Below the pieces are notes generated by a model. It did no database searches. It was not told the DNA's origin and worked only from the letters and a program-made list of their open reading frames with translations. From Pseudocolwellia agarivorans (GTDB taxonomy: Bacteria; Pseudomonadota; Gammaproteobacteria; Enterobacterales; Alteromonadaceae), in NCBI RefSeq assembly GCF_002000085.1, contig NZ_MUZU01000003.1, positions 310,001 through 374,000 on the forward strand: DNA of 64,000 nt. Direction: 5' to 3'. Positions 29,858-39,444 of this stretch are shown here, in pieces (position 1 is the first letter of the stretch; each line of letters begins with the position of its first letter). Both the position numbers and the translations under genes were made by a program.

Positions 29858-30886
29858 ATGAGTGATGTATTACGAATAGGTGAATTTGAAATTTTACCCG
29901 GAGAACAACGTAAAATTGAACTCCCTGTAGCTAAGTTATATACCGACGCGGATGTCTCTTTACCCATTCACATCATTCGCGCTAAAAAGCCAGGTCCAAC
30001 AATATTTATCAGCGCAGCTGTGCATGGTGACGAGCTAAACGGTATTGAAATTATTAGACGTTTAATTAGTCAAAAGAATTTCAAAATTATTAGAGGTACC
30101 GTTATCGCGGTTCCTATGGTGAACGTATACGGTGTTGTTAACCAAAGTCGCTATATGCCTGATCGCAGAGACTTAAACCGCTGTTTTCCAGGCTCGGCTA
30201 AAGGTTCATTAGCTGCGCGTGTTGCACATATTTTTTTGAACGAAATAGTGAAACATTGCGACTATGGTATTGATTTACATACAGGTGCAATTCATCGCTC
30301 TAATTTGCCTCAAATTCGCGGTGATATGGAAGACGAAGAAACAAAATTACTTGCGCAAGTGTTTGGCGTACCCGTTGTTTTACACTCAACAATTATTGAC
30401 GGCTCATTAAGAGATGCTGCAGTTAAAAACAACACCAAAGTGCTGCTTTACGAAGCCGGTGAAGCCTTACGCTTTGATGAGTTTTCAATTAGAGCCGGTA
30501 TTAAGGGTATTGAAAATGTACTGCAACATTTAGGTCTTATGCGTAAAAAACCACGTAAAAAGAAACCAACAGACCCTTATATTGCAAATAGCAGTGGTTG
30601 GCACAGAGCCAATGCCAGTGGCATAGTAAATAACAAAGTCAATTTAGGCGACCAAATAACTAAAGGTGAACTATTAGCCGAAATTGGTAGCCCATATGGT
30701 GATGTGTTAGGCGTTGTAACCGCGTCACGTTCTGGCATATTAATTGGTAAACAAAATATACCGTTAGTACAAGAAGGCGAAGCAATGTTTCATATAGCTT
30801 ACTTTAAAGAAAGTGATGAAGAGATTGCTGAGCACATAGAAACAGTACAAGATTTATTACTACCTGAAAGTGGTTTATACCTTTAA
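29858..30886 (+). CDS. Succinylglutamate desuccinylase/aspartoacylase family zinc enzyme
   Basis: A 342-residue M14-like zinc deacylase. The zinc motif HGDE is near residue 55 (AAVHGDELNGIE), RDLNRCFPG near 108, and the third ligand histidine in GIDLHTGA near 145. The C-terminal third (about 245-342) is a beta-rich lipoyl-like extension. Relatives cleave N-acyl amino acids such as N-acetylaspartate or N2-succinylglutamate. No other arginine succinyltransferase pathway (ast) genes are near, so AstE function is unlikely. Its place between rimK and the RimB-type protease suggests a role in handling glutamate-modified protein tails or released oligopeptides, which is inference. Confidence 0.87.
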   Translation: MSDVLRIGEFEILPGEQRKIELPVAKLYTDADVSLPIHIIRAKKPGPTIFISAAVHGDELNGIEIIRRLISQKNFKIIRGTVIAVPMVNVYGVVNQSRYMPDRRDLNRCFPGSAKGSLAARVAHIFLNEIVKHCDYGIDLHTGAIHRSNLPQIRGDMEDEETKLLAQVFGVPVVLHSTIIDGSLRDAAVKNNTKVLLYEAGEALRFDEFSIRAGIKGIENVLQHLGLMRKKPRKKKPTDPYIANSSGWHRANASGIVNNKVNLGDQITKGELLAEIGSPYGDVLGVVTASRSGILIGKQNIPLVQEGEAMFHIAYFKESDEEIAEHIETVQDLLLPESGLYL

Positions 30887-30929
30887 CACATAAATCATTA
30901 TTGGTTATAAAGACAATTTAGAGAATATT

Positions 30930-31373
30930 ATGAATAGTGATACTAAAACAATTATCGGCCGATTAGAGTCTATCGAATTACCCGATCTTGCTATTACTGA
31001 TTTACAAGTAAGAGTTGATACCGGCGCAAAAACTTCGTCGCTGCATGTGGACAACATTGTTAGATTAATGAAAAAAGGTAAACCTTACGTTACTTTTGAT
31101 ATTCATCCTGACATTCATAATGTTAGCCGACTGGTTTCTTGTACTGCACCGTTAAGCGATATCAGAAAAGTAAAATCGTCTAATGGTGAAGCTGAACAGC
31201 GCTACGTTATAAAAACACCGATAACACTGGGTGATAAAACATGGGCGATTGAAATTACCTTAACCGATAGATCTGACATGAACTACTTAATGTTACTCGG
31301 CAGAGAAGCACTTGGCGATCAATTTTTAGTTGACCCTTCACTTGTTTTTTTACAAACAATAACTAAAAATTAA
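30930..31373 (+). CDS. rimB: RimB-type retropepsin-like protease (ATP-dependent zinc protease family)
   Basis: A 147-residue protein of the family named 'ATP-dependent zinc protease', now viewed as a retropepsin-like aspartic peptidase. The motif VDTGAKTSSLHV (about residues 27-38) has the Asp-Thr-Gly core, and MLLGREALGDQFLVDPS is the C-terminal block. In Pseudomonas RimB acts with RimK to trim glutamate tails on ribosomal protein S6. The position two genes after rimK supports that role here. The symbol is by analogy. Confidence 0.82.
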   Translation: MNSDTKTIIGRLESIELPDLAITDLQVRVDTGAKTSSLHVDNIVRLMKKGKPYVTFDIHPDIHNVSRLVSCTAPLSDIRKVKSSNGEAEQRYVIKTPITLGDKTWAIEITLTDRSDMNYLMLLGREALGDQFLVDPSLVFLQTITKN

Positions 31374-31433
31374 AATATATAAGAGCACCTAAAATGAAAT
31401 AGTTAAGTGCTCTTAAAATAAAACGGAGAACCT

Positions 31434-32300
31434 ATGACGTTAGAGCAAGCAAGTACCTTCCTCAATACAAGTATTTTAGTAATAGGCGGACAACCTCTTA
31501 CCTTGAAAAGCATTATTCTCATCCCTGTTTGGATAATGCTTGGTTTATGGCTAACCAAAATTCTGATTAAATTTATCTCAAGACGTTTAGTATCAAGACA
31601 TACCGATCCTAATGTTATTCATCTTTTACAACGCCTATTCTATGTTGTTGCTATTACCATATTAGTCATCACCATACTCGACTTAATCAATGTTCCTATT
31701 ACAGCCTTTGCGTTTCTATCAGGTGCCATCGCTATTGGATTTGGCTTCGGGGCACAAAATATTATTAATAACTTTATTAGCGGTTGGATATTAATGTGGG
31801 AAAAACCCATTCGTATAGGTGACTTTCTTGAAGTAGATAATGCAAAAGGTATTGTAGAAAAAATTAATACGCGTTCAACACGCATAAGAAGAACAGATGG
31901 CGTACATTTACTCATTCCAAATAGTAAGCTGTTAGAAAATACTGTTGTAAACTGGACGTTAGTTGACCGACTTGTACGTACTTCTGTGCGCATAGGTGTA
32001 GCTTATGGTACATCAGCAAAACTTGTGGCTAAGTTACTACAACAAGTTATTGATAACCAAGAGAACATTCTTAGTGACCCTAAACCTATCGTTACCTTTG
32101 AAGACTTTGGTGACAATGCATTGATTTTTGAAGCTGTATTCTGGATAAACTCTAATGTTGAAGGAGGATTACGAACAGCCAGAAGTGAAGTAAGGTTTCA
32201 AATTGACGAATTATTTACGCAGCATAATATTGTTATCGCCTTTCCGCAAAGAGATGTTCATATTGATGGTTCGTTAATGATTAAAAAGGTTATTGAGTAA
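31434..32300 (+). CDS. MscS-family mechanosensitive channel (small)
   Basis: A 288-residue inner-membrane channel. Three membrane segments lie in residues 20-110. The pore-lining helix is AFLSGAIAIGFGFGAQNIIN, rich in Ala and Gly as in MscS TM3, followed by the MscS core FISGWILMWEKPIRIGDF and the beta domain IRRTDGVHLLIPNSKLLENT. Such channels open on hypo-osmotic shock to release solutes. GGAGA before the ATG is a good ribosome site. It lies 60 bases after rimB, but shares no known role with it. The last codons and the stop are tandemly duplicated (32283-32314). Confidence 0.93.
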   Translation: MTLEQASTFLNTSILVIGGQPLTLKSIILIPVWIMLGLWLTKILIKFISRRLVSRHTDPNVIHLLQRLFYVVAITILVITILDLINVPITAFAFLSGAIAIGFGFGAQNIINNFISGWILMWEKPIRIGDFLEVDNAKGIVEKINTRSTRIRRTDGVHLLIPNSKLLENTVVNWTLVDRLVRTSVRIGVAYGTSAKLVAKLLQQVIDNQENILSDPKPIVTFEDFGDNALIFEAVFWINSNVEGGLRTARSEVRFQIDELFTQHNIVIAFPQRDVHIDGSLMIKKVIE

Positions 32301-32314
32301 AAAGGTTATTGAGT
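32283..32314 (+). repeat. Tandem duplication of the mscS 3' end
   Basis: A 16-base unit, AAAAAGGTTATTGAGT, occurs twice in direct tandem. The first copy encodes the last residues (KVIE) and, with the next bases, the stop. The second copy repeats these codons and the stop just downstream in the untranslated region. It is probably a recent slippage event. Confidence 0.85.
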
Positions 32315-32320
32315 AAAAAA

Positions 32321-32355
32321 CAACCCCGTTGCCTTATTTCAAGACAACGGGGTTG
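32321..32355. terminator. Bidirectional terminator between mscS and speB
   Basis: CAACCCCGTTG (32321-32331) pairs perfectly with CAACGGGGTTG (32345-32355) over a 13-base loop. On the minus strand it is followed by a run of six T, so it is strongest for speB; it should also stop the rightward mscS transcript. Confidence 0.9.
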
Positions 32356-32368
32356 ATATTTACATACT

Positions 32369-33310
32369 TTAGATTGAAAGATGTTTAGCTGCCCACAGGT
32401 GCATAAGTTCTAACCCTATAGTGGCTGCAGCTAACGCTGTAATTTCACTATTATCATAGGAAGGTGCAACTTCTACCACGTCCATTCCTACAATGTTAAT
32501 ACCTGAAAGACCACGTAATATCTTTAATACTTTATCTGTGGTTAATCCACCACATACTGGCGTTCCTGTGCCTGGCGCGTAAGCTGGATCTAAACAATCA
32601 ATATCAAAGGTTAAATACACGGGCATATCTTTTACTCGTTCACGAATAATAGAAACAATGTCATCTGCCAGCATATCATTAGCTTCTGAGGCATTTATCA
32701 CCTTAAAACCATGATCTTTCTGCTTGTAGTTTGTACGTATGCCTACTTGCACTGACGCATTCTTATCAATAAGCCCTTCTTTAGGTGCATGATAAAACAT
32801 AGTGCCATGATCATAACGGCTACCATTACTGTAAGTATCGGTATGCGCATCAAAGTGTATTAACGCCATTTTTCCAAACTTTTTAGCGTACGCTCTTAAT
32901 AGCGGCAAGGTAATAAAATGATCGCCGCCTAAAGCTAATATTGTCTTATCCGCTGATAATAACGTGCTGACTGCAGCATCTACCTGCTGACAAAACGCTT
33001 CTGAGTCGCCACAGTTATAAACCAAATCGCCAGCATCCACTATTTTACAGTGCTTAGTTAAGTTAAAAGACCACGGAAAACGCTTACCTTCCCACGCTAA
33101 GTTAACTGACGCATGCCTAATAGCAGTGGGACCCATTCGAGCCCCAGAACGTCCTGTAGTCGCCATATCAAAGGGAAAACCCAATACAACAATGTTTGAG
33201 TCGCTGTTGATTGGATCAACCACTAATGGCTGACGTAGAAACGTCATCGCATTAGAGTAGATTGAATTATCTACTTGGTTAAAAACACCTGCCATTTTAT
33301 TCGTACTCAC
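32369..33310 (-). CDS. speB: Agmatinase
   Basis: A 313-residue ureohydrolase that turns agmatine into putrescine and urea. The binuclear manganese motifs are intact: [18 protein letters not shown] and [16 protein letters not shown]. It starts at a GTG that follows directly on the speA stop, with AAGAG ahead; an ATG five codons later is possible. The tight junction with speA shows one operon for arginine to agmatine to putrescine. A strong terminator follows. Confidence 0.96.
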   Translation of the reverse strand: MSTNKMAGVFNQVDNSIYSNAMTFLRQPLVVDPINSDSNIVVLGFPFDMATTGRSGARMGPTAIRHASVNLAWEGKRFPWSFNLTKHCKIVDAGDLVYNCGDSEAFCQQVDAAVSTLLSADKTILALGGDHFITLPLLRAYAKKFGKMALIHFDAHTDTYSNGSRYDHGTMFYHAPKEGLIDKNASVQVGIRTNYKQKDHGFKVINASEANDMLADDIVSIIRERVKDMPVYLTFDIDCLDPAYAPGTGTPVCGGLTTDKVLKILRGLSGINIVGMDVVEVAPSYDNSEITALAAATIGLELMHLWAAKHLSI

Positions 33311-35224
33311 TTATAGCTCTTCTAAATAGGTATAACCCTTCAAGCCCGCAACAAGTTCTTTATAAATACTATCGCGTTCATGGCTTGGTAATTTGCTGTC
33401 TACTAATTCTTTGTATGTTTCTTTAAACGTTTCAGCATCTAAATGTACATAGTCCAGCATCTCTTCCACACTGTCACCTTCATTGATTTCTGACATTTCA
33501 ATACTGCCATCTTCAGCTAGGTTAACAACAACACTATGGGTATCACCAAATAGGTTATGCATATCACCTAGTATTTCTTGATAAGCGCCTACTAAGAAAA
33601 ATCCCATGTAATACGGTTTATCTTCTGTCCAAGCAGGTACTAATAAAGTACTTTCAATGCCTTGGCCGTCAACATAATGGTTAATTGCACCATCTGAATC
33701 ACAGGTAATATCAAGTAAAACCGCGCGTTGTTTTTTCTCATTGTCTAAATGATTCAGAGGCAACACAGGGAAAACCTGATCAATACCCCAAGAATCTGGT
33801 AACGATTGAAACAATGAAAAATTAACAAAAAACTTAGCCGCTAATTTTTCAGATAGCTCATCCATAATCGGTCTATGGAAACGATTTTTAGAATCCATAA
33901 GTTGATTTAATTCAAAACAAATACGCAAGTTGACTTGCTCTGCCCACGAACGTTGCTCTAAGTTAATTAAACCTAACGCAAACTGATGATGCACTTCGCT
34001 AATATCGTTTTGTGTATCGTGATATATCTCAATTAACGCACGGTCATCATTACGCTCTTGTAATTGTTGCCACGATTGCCACATGTTAATCAATATTAAT
34101 GGCACGGTTTCTAAAGGTTTAGCAATTTCTTCTGGCTCATAACATTCAGCACCAATAACGTTTGAAATAAGCACGGCATGATGTGCTGTTAACGAACGTC
34201 CTGATTCAGAAATAATCATCGGCATAGGTTGATTATAACTTTTACAAATATCACCAATGGTGTACACGATATTATTCGCGTACTCCGCTAGACTATAGTT
34301 CATAGAGTTATGAGATTGGCTTCGAGTACCATCGTAATCAACAGCTAACCCACCGCCCACATCCATACAAGAAAGTTCAGCGCCTAATTCTCTTAATTCA
34401 CAGTAGAAACGCGCCGCTTCACTCACACCTAACCTAACATCGCGAATATTGGCAATTTGAGATCCTAAGTGAAAATGCACTAGCTTCAATGTATGTAGCT
34501 GCTTAGCCTCTTTCAACGTATTAATTACATGCAAAATTTGAGTAGCCGATAAACCAAATTTTGACTTTTCACCACCACTTGCTTGCCATTTTCCTTTCCC
34601 TTGCGACGCAAGTCGTACACGTATACCAAGCCTTGGTTCTACGTTTAACGCTTTAGCTTCAGCTAAGATCATTGCTAATTCAGACACTTTTTCTAAAACA
34701 ATATGTACTTTATGACCAAGCTTTTCACCGATAAGTGCTAAACGAACATATTCTCTGTCTTTGTAACCGTTACAAACAATAACTGAAGACGCTTTTTGCG
34801 CTAATGCCAATACAGCTAATAGCTCTGGTTTGCTACCAGCTTCTAAACCCAATTGTTTGGTTTCATGGTTAAATTGACTCGAAATAATTTCATCAACCAC
34901 TTCACGTTGTTGGTTCACCTTAATTGGGTATACCAATAAGTATTTTTCGTCGTAATTATAACGTTTAATCGCCTGATTAAAGGCGTCACACAAACTATGA
35001 ACACGATGATGTAAGATTTGAGGAAAACGTACTAAAGCAGGTAAAGTTAACCCTTGCTCTTGAATTTTTTCCACAATATCACTCAAATCAGCTGTAATTT
35101 CAGGGCTGTCATTAATAGGTGCAACGTAAACGTTACCCTTATCGTTGATCCCATAATACCCCTGACTCCAATGACGTACGTTGTAGCATGCTCTTACTGC
35201 ATCGAGAGAATTGTATTCTTTCAT
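33311..35224 (-). CDS. speA: Biosynthetic arginine decarboxylase
   Basis: A 637-residue PLP enzyme (fold III) that makes agmatine from arginine. The PLP lysine is in LVYPIKVNQ near residue 100. Later motifs [20 protein letters not shown] and [13 protein letters not shown] are typical, and the length fits the biosynthetic enzyme of E. coli. I choose the ATG at 35224 after TTGGAAC rather than a TTG at 35236. speB follows without a gap. A hairpin that can end the upstream mscS transcript lies 170 bases before the start, so speA should have its own promoter in the gap. Confidence 0.97.
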   Translation of the reverse strand: MKEYNSLDAVRACYNVRHWSQGYYGINDKGNVYVAPINDSPEITADLSDIVEKIQEQGLTLPALVRFPQILHHRVHSLCDAFNQAIKRYNYDEKYLLVYPIKVNQQREVVDEIISSQFNHETKQLGLEAGSKPELLAVLALAQKASSVIVCNGYKDREYVRLALIGEKLGHKVHIVLEKVSELAMILAEAKALNVEPRLGIRVRLASQGKGKWQASGGEKSKFGLSATQILHVINTLKEAKQLHTLKLVHFHLGSQIANIRDVRLGVSEAARFYCELRELGAELSCMDVGGGLAVDYDGTRSQSHNSMNYSLAEYANNIVYTIGDICKSYNQPMPMIISESGRSLTAHHAVLISNVIGAECYEPEEIAKPLETVPLILINMWQSWQQLQERNDDRALIEIYHDTQNDISEVHHQFALGLINLEQRSWAEQVNLRICFELNQLMDSKNRFHRPIMDELSEKLAAKFFVNFSLFQSLPDSWGIDQVFPVLPLNHLDNEKKQRAVLLDITCDSDGAINHYVDGQGIESTLLVPAWTEDKPYYMGFFLVGAYQEILGDMHNLFGDTHSVVVNLAEDGSIEMSEINEGDSVEEMLDYVHLDAETFKETYKELVDSKLPSHERDSIYKELVAGLKGYTYLEEL

Positions 35225-35631
35225 TGAATGTTCCAAATTGTATAATTACGTAATGATAGTATTAACTATCTAAAGATAAATCGTGAAGTGGAATTTAAGG
35301 AGCTATGAGATTAAAGTCCAACAAATAATAAAGTGTTTATCGAACAATAAATTTAATCACTTGTTTGTTGGGTATGTTATTCATTAAAACAAATAAGGAG
35401 AGATAGGATCTCTCCCTTATATGTAAAATGGTATTGACTGACCTGAATTCGCTTTAAGAGTTACTTAACAGGCTGGAATATAAGAAAAAATAGTTTTATT
35501 GAGCACCTAGCTTGATAGTTTTTCTTAATTCAAAGTAAATTTCGCGTCAATATCTGCTCTATTGCAAGTAACTTTAACGCAGAAATTAGGAAAAATGCGG
35601 CTAGAAAAGCATTTGTTAAACCGAGTTCCGG
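35225..35631. other. Intergenic region before speA
   Basis: About 407 bases hold the speA promoter and a terminator hairpin (35393-35420). Near 35619-35633 AACCG/CGGTT arms form a small hairpin that overlaps the stop codon of the leftward mscS-type gene. No gene is seen. Confidence 0.5.
35393..35420 (-). terminator. Terminator hairpin between mscS-type gene and speA
   Basis: On the minus strand ATAAGGGAGAGAT pairs with ATCTCTCCTTAT (12 bp with one bulge), loop CCT, followed by TTGTTTT. It most likely ends the mlaC-mscS transcript about 210 bases after its last stop. If the speA promoter lies further upstream it would act as an attenuator instead. Confidence 0.55.
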
Positions 35632-36492
35632 TTAACTATTTTTTTGCTGTTCAAACCAAAATTTCATCAAATCAGCCGTTAACTTTTGTTCTATATCCAT
35701 GGCACGTTCTGTTGGGCAAAATATGGTAAACAAAATTTGCGTATCGCCCACGTCTGATGTGGCAACATGTATTTGCGGGTCTGGCCCTGCAATATTAATG
35801 TCTAAACGGCTTTCAATTAACTGATTGTAACGTATAGCAACTTCTTTAAAGTCGGCACAATATTCGTAAGCTTTTTTGTGTAATTCATCTAAAAAACTAA
35901 ATGGGTTAACGCTGCCATCTCTCGTCACCGTAAAGTGATGCATGGCATAGCGTTTCAAAAAGTTTAGGTTTTTAATCGCTGAAGTGATTAATTGGCTATT
36001 GGGTAAATAAAGGGTTTTACCTGTGTATTCGTATGCGTCTATATTAATTTCTAATAATGTTAATTTAGCCCAATCTGTTGAATGAACTTCACCGTAATGA
36101 TTGCCTACTTGCACCCAGTCACCAATGCGAAATGGCCTTGTAGAAATAATATATAAAAAGCCAATAAAGCATTGAATAAATTCTCTTGTTGCTAACACTA
36201 TTGCGACAACAAATGCCGCAATTGAAAAGGCAAATTTTTGAATTTCAAGCGACCAAATATTAAAAAGGCCAATAATAATAAATACGGTAACCGCATTATT
36301 AACCATATTAATTTTTAATCGTTTGTTTTGCTTATCTTTACGCTTAATAAATTTAACTAAACTGAGCTTTGTAAGCATCACCAGTAAAATTAAACCGATA
36401 GAGAGTACAGCTTTGTTTTCTATTAGCACCTCGACTATTGAACTAACATTTGCACCTGCGGATAACAACATATCAAACACTTGACTAAACAC
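35632..36492 (-). CDS. MscS-family mechanosensitive channel (divergent)
   Basis: A 286-residue membrane protein with three hydrophobic segments (about residues 25-110). The MscS core is recognisable in FLYIISTRPFRIGDWVQVGN and LYLPNSQLITSAI, but the pore helix (AFSIAAFVVAIVLATREFIQ) is less Ala/Gly-rich than usual, so gating or selectivity may differ. It starts at a GTG that overlaps AAGG; GTG 36480 or ATG 36471 are equally good starts. It follows the MlaC-like gene by nine bases on the same strand and should be cotranscribed with it. Confidence 0.85.
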   Translation of the reverse strand: MFSQVFDMLLSAGANVSSIVEVLIENKAVLSIGLILLVMLTKLSLVKFIKRKDKQNKRLKINMVNNAVTVFIIIGLFNIWSLEIQKFAFSIAAFVVAIVLATREFIQCFIGFLYIISTRPFRIGDWVQVGNHYGEVHSTDWAKLTLLEINIDAYEYTGKTLYLPNSQLITSAIKNLNFLKRYAMHHFTVTRDGSVNPFSFLDELHKKAYEYCADFKEVAIRYNQLIESRLDINIAGPDPQIHVATSDVGDTQILFTIFCPTERAMDIEQKLTADLMKFWFEQQKNS

Positions 36493-36501
36493 CTTAAAAC
36501 G

Positions 36502-37140
36502 CTATTGAGTTGACTCTATTTTGGCATTCATAGTTTGCAGTTTTTCTAACGTACCAACAACCCCTAATTTAGCAATACTTGAGTTTAACTCAGCTTGTTT
36601 GGTTTGTACTAAACTAATACCTTCAATAACAATGTCGAATATTTTCCAGTTATCGTCGGTTATTTTCATTAATTTAATGACTGCGGTGTTGGTTTTATTG
36701 CGGCTTTCAATATTTAAATATACTTGCGCAATTTTACCACTGTCGGATACCGAGCTTTTGTTAAATACAATTTTTTCATTATTGTAGTTACTTAACAAAT
36801 TAGCATAGCTGTTGATCAGTTGAATTTGTAATGCTTGAATATAACTTAGCTTCGTCTCTTCAGACATGTCTTTCGCATATTTACCTAACGACTTTAATGC
36901 GAAATAACGGGTATTAATTTCAGGTAATAAATGTTGATTCAATACTTTTTTAATTTGCGCGCTATTAAACTCATTACGCTGTTTTAACTGTATTATTTCT
37001 TGTTCTATTATGCCAAATGCAACTTTAACTTGCTTTTCAGGTTCGTTATTTACCTCTGCCACAGCTAACATGGAAATAAATAAACTGAGTATAAAAGCAA
37101 AGGTTAAACGATTAAGTGTTAGGCTAAATTTGTTGTTCAC
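36502..37140 (-). CDS. MlaC-like phospholipid-binding periplasmic protein
   Basis: A 212-residue protein with a signal peptide (hydrophobic stretch FAFILSLFISMLAVAEV) and an MlaC/Ttg2 domain (VKVAFGIIEQEI, LLPEINTRYFALKSLG, VYLNIESRN and WKIFDIVIEGISLV). MlaC carries phospholipid between the outer-membrane MlaA complex and the inner-membrane MlaFEDB transporter. Here it stands alone, without mlaDEFB, and instead forms a pair with an MscS-type channel. It is therefore an orphan paralogue, and its lipid role is inferred. It starts at GTG with a weak ribosome site. Confidence 0.82.
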   Translation of the reverse strand: MNNKFSLTLNRLTFAFILSLFISMLAVAEVNNEPEKQVKVAFGIIEQEIIQLKQRNEFNSAQIKKVLNQHLLPEINTRYFALKSLGKYAKDMSEETKLSYIQALQIQLINSYANLLSNYNNEKIVFNKSSVSDSGKIAQVYLNIESRNKTNTAVIKLMKITDDNWKIFDIVIEGISLVQTKQAELNSSIAKLGVVGTLEKLQTMNAKIESTQ

Positions 37141-37306
37141 GTTGTATTCTCTATGGATGAAATGTTGTTTATGGGTTTCAATAAAATACTATTGTAGTAA
37201 GAAACATTTTTATTGCTAACGCAATAATTTACAGGGTTTAATCAAATTAATTGATTGGCGCCGAAAATATCCCCATTTATAGGCAAAACTTAGTGGTTAT
37301 TTAGTT

Positions 37307-37753
37307 TTATTCTTTGGGTAATTCTGAGGTTAACACCCAATAATAATTAAGTTCTTTCATTTTTATTGAAAACTCTTCAAATTGTAAGGGCTTAGTTACG
37401 TAACCACTTGCACCTAATCGATAACATTCCTGAATATCTGGGGTAATCGTTGACGTACTGATCATAACAACGGGTATGTCGCGGAGGTTTTCATCATTTT
37501 TAATGATTTTTAATGTTTCTATTCCGCCCTGCCTGGGCATTCTAATATCTAAAAAAACAATATCGGGTCGTATGTATTGGCTTTTATCTTCATACGGAGA
37601 GGTATTATTTAAATAAGCAATAGCTTGTTCGCCATCCAAAACATGTTCAATAGAGTTTTTAATATTAAATTCATTAAATGCATCCATCATCAATTGTGCA
37701 TGATCAACATTATCTTCTACCATTAATGCCGCGATTGGTCTTAAATTGTCCAA
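37307..37753 (-). CDS. Single-domain response regulator (Rcp1-like receiver)
   Basis: A 148-residue stand-alone receiver domain. The acidic pair is in MVEDNVDH (residues 13-14), the phosphorylation site is D69 (VFLDIRMPRQGG), and the lysine is in GYVTKPLQ. A longer loop before D69 and the N-terminal VEDN-DH pattern are those of Rcp1-type receivers that serve hybrid or phytochrome-like kinases. No output domain is present. The start is TTG after AAGGG. It lies 185 bases downstream of the receiver-kinase gene on the same strand. Confidence 0.9.
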   Translation of the reverse strand: MDNLRPIAALMVEDNVDHAQLMMDAFNEFNIKNSIEHVLDGEQAIAYLNNTSPYEDKSQYIRPDIVFLDIRMPRQGGIETLKIIKNDENLRDIPVVMISTSTITPDIQECYRLGASGYVTKPLQFEEFSIKMKELNYYWVLTSELPKE

Positions 37754-37938
37754 TATATATCCCTTATATCATTGTTAAGAATTTAAACTTTTATACTAAG
37801 TCGTTGATCTTTCAAGATAGATTTCACAGCGACTTTTTAATATTTAGAGACATAACGCAGTCTACATTTCAAATAAGCGTGCTCTTTGGGTTTATTTAAA
37901 ACTTAACCCTGAAAGACCAACAGACTCTAAATCGATGA

Positions 37939-39009
37939 TCAATTTTCCTTTAAGAAATTGAGAATAAAACAACTCCCAACACCTATTTCTGATTCTACCT
38001 GAATACTACCACGGTGATGATCGATAACTTGTTTTACAATACTTAAACCTATACCAGAACCTGGGTATTTACTTTTATCAGCAAGCCTTTTAAATGGGGT
38101 AAATATCTCTTTTGTTTTTTCAACATCAAACCCAATACCATTATCTTGTATATATATACTCACGATACGCCCGTTTTCTTTAGAGGACAAGAAAATCTCA
38201 GGTACGTTTTCGTTAAACTTTATACTATTGCCGATCAAATTTTGAAAAAGTAAATGAAGCAAACCTGCATTACCTTTAATTGTAGGAAGCGGTGTTTTAA
38301 TATTCAGAGTAAAGTCTTTATCAACAGACTCTTTTAATAATTCAACAACTTCATTTACAACATCAGCTAAGTTAACTAATTCAAACACTCTTTTTGTAGA
38401 GCCCACTAATAAATACTGTTGAAGACTATAGACTAACTCATGAATAGCAGTAGTACTGGTGTTAAGATATTTAAACCAATTTTTTTCATCTGGCGTTAAG
38501 GTAACTCGGGCTTCTAAATCGGTTTTTAAAATGTCTGAAATTAATTTAATGTGATTAATTTGGCCATTAAAGTCGTGAGATAAACTCGCACAAAAGGCCT
38601 TCATGTCTTTATTGTGTTCTTCAATCACTTGCTGATGCCGCCATCTGTCTATCGCGTATCGGCAAGTGCGGTATAACAATTGCGGAGAGATCTCATTTTT
38701 GGGAATATAGTCTTGTATACCCTGGTTTAATAAGTCTTTTGCTATTTGTAAATTATTCAGCGAGGTTAAAATAATAATGGGGGTAGAAAAACGCTGAGAG
38801 CCTAACCATTCTATTGTTTCTTCAATAGTTGAATCAGGTAGTTGTAAGTCACATAAACAGGCATCATAGTTCCTATTTAATAGCATAGACTTCCCTGATT
38901 CAGCAGTAGCTGCTGACGATATTTTAACGCGTACATCTTTTATTAAATGCAAAGCGTCTTCAATCAGCTCTCGATGATCTGGGTTATCTTCAATAATAAG
39001 TACTTTCAA
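37939..39009 (-). CDS. Receiver-histidine kinase hybrid (REC-HisKA-HATPase)
   Basis: A 356-residue cytoplasmic protein. The N-terminal receiver (1-120) has D54 in CDLQLPD and K104. It is followed by a dimerisation helix with H145 in SLSHDFNGQ, a variant of the usual H-E/D-L motif, and a HATPase domain with the N box NLIGNSIKF, G1 DNGIGFD and G2 GSGIGLSIV. It has no membrane segment or sensor, so input must come through the receiver, probably from another kinase. It starts at TTG after AAGGA. It faces a membrane kinase gene across a 430-base gap, and the three genes look like one phosphorelay. Confidence 0.88.
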   Translation of the reverse strand: MKVLIIEDNPDHRELIEDALHLIKDVRVKISSAATAESGKSMLLNRNYDACLCDLQLPDSTIEETIEWLGSQRFSTPIIILTSLNNLQIAKDLLNQGIQDYIPKNEISPQLLYRTCRYAIDRWRHQQVIEEHNKDMKAFCASLSHDFNGQINHIKLISDILKTDLEARVTLTPDEKNWFKYLNTSTTAIHELVYSLQQYLLVGSTKRVFELVNLADVVNEVVELLKESVDKDFTLNIKTPLPTIKGNAGLLHLLFQNLIGNSIKFNENVPEIFLSSKENGRIVSIYIQDNGIGFDVEKTKEIFTPFKRLADKSKYPGSGIGLSIVKQVIDHHRGSIQVESEIGVGSCFILNFLKEN

Positions 39010-39440
39010 AATGGTTTTCCTTGCCGAGATGACTTATTTGATTAAACTAAAGTAATGCTATACTTGTTATCAATCAAAGTAATTATTTTCTTTTTTAACA
39101 ATAAAATACGCTATTGAATACTAAAGATAGATACTTACAAATGCACTTATACATATGAACATATTCTGATTGTTATAACGTTATTTGTAGCTGATAAAAC
39201 GACAATAAGCCAATCAAATGTAAATTAAGGGACGCATATGCACAGTTGCTTACAACAAGGAATGAATCTTAGGCTCATATCATCAAGGCCATCTCCTGTA
39301 CAGAGCCCAATTAGTTTATTGACTCATGTTTTATCTGAAGCGGTAAATGTCATGAGTATTGCCAATATACACCCCCTATTCAACGTAAACTCCCTTTTTG
39401 TACTAACAAAATAAGTAGGCTTTATGCTGTTGATTAAACG
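39010..39440. other. Divergent region of the two-component cluster
   Basis: About 430 bases between two divergent kinase genes. It should hold both promoters. Two very short reading frames with ribosome sites lie in its right part (described separately). Confidence 0.5.
39238..39414 (+). CDS. Possible 58-residue small protein upstream of the kinase
   Basis: An ATG preceded by AAGGGA opens a 58-codon frame (MHSCLQQGMNLRLISSRPSP at its start) ending 26 bases before the histidine kinase gene. It has no signal peptide or known motif and is rich in Ser, Leu and Asn. It could be a real small protein cotranscribed with the kinase, or chance. I cannot assign it. Confidence 0.3.
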   Translation: MHSCLQQGMNLRLISSRPSPVQSPISLLTHVLSEAVNVMSIANIHPLFNVNSLFVLTK

Positions 39441-39444
39441 ATGA
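39424..39444 (+). other. Six-codon leader frame overlapping the kinase start
   Basis: ATGCTGTTGATTAAACGATGA encodes a hexapeptide whose TGA overlaps the kinase ATG as ATGA, with TAGG upstream. (Its sequence is 21 bases: ATGCTGTTGATT, then AAACGATGA.) The kinase itself has no good ribosome site, so it may be translated by coupling to this leader. Confidence 0.3.
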
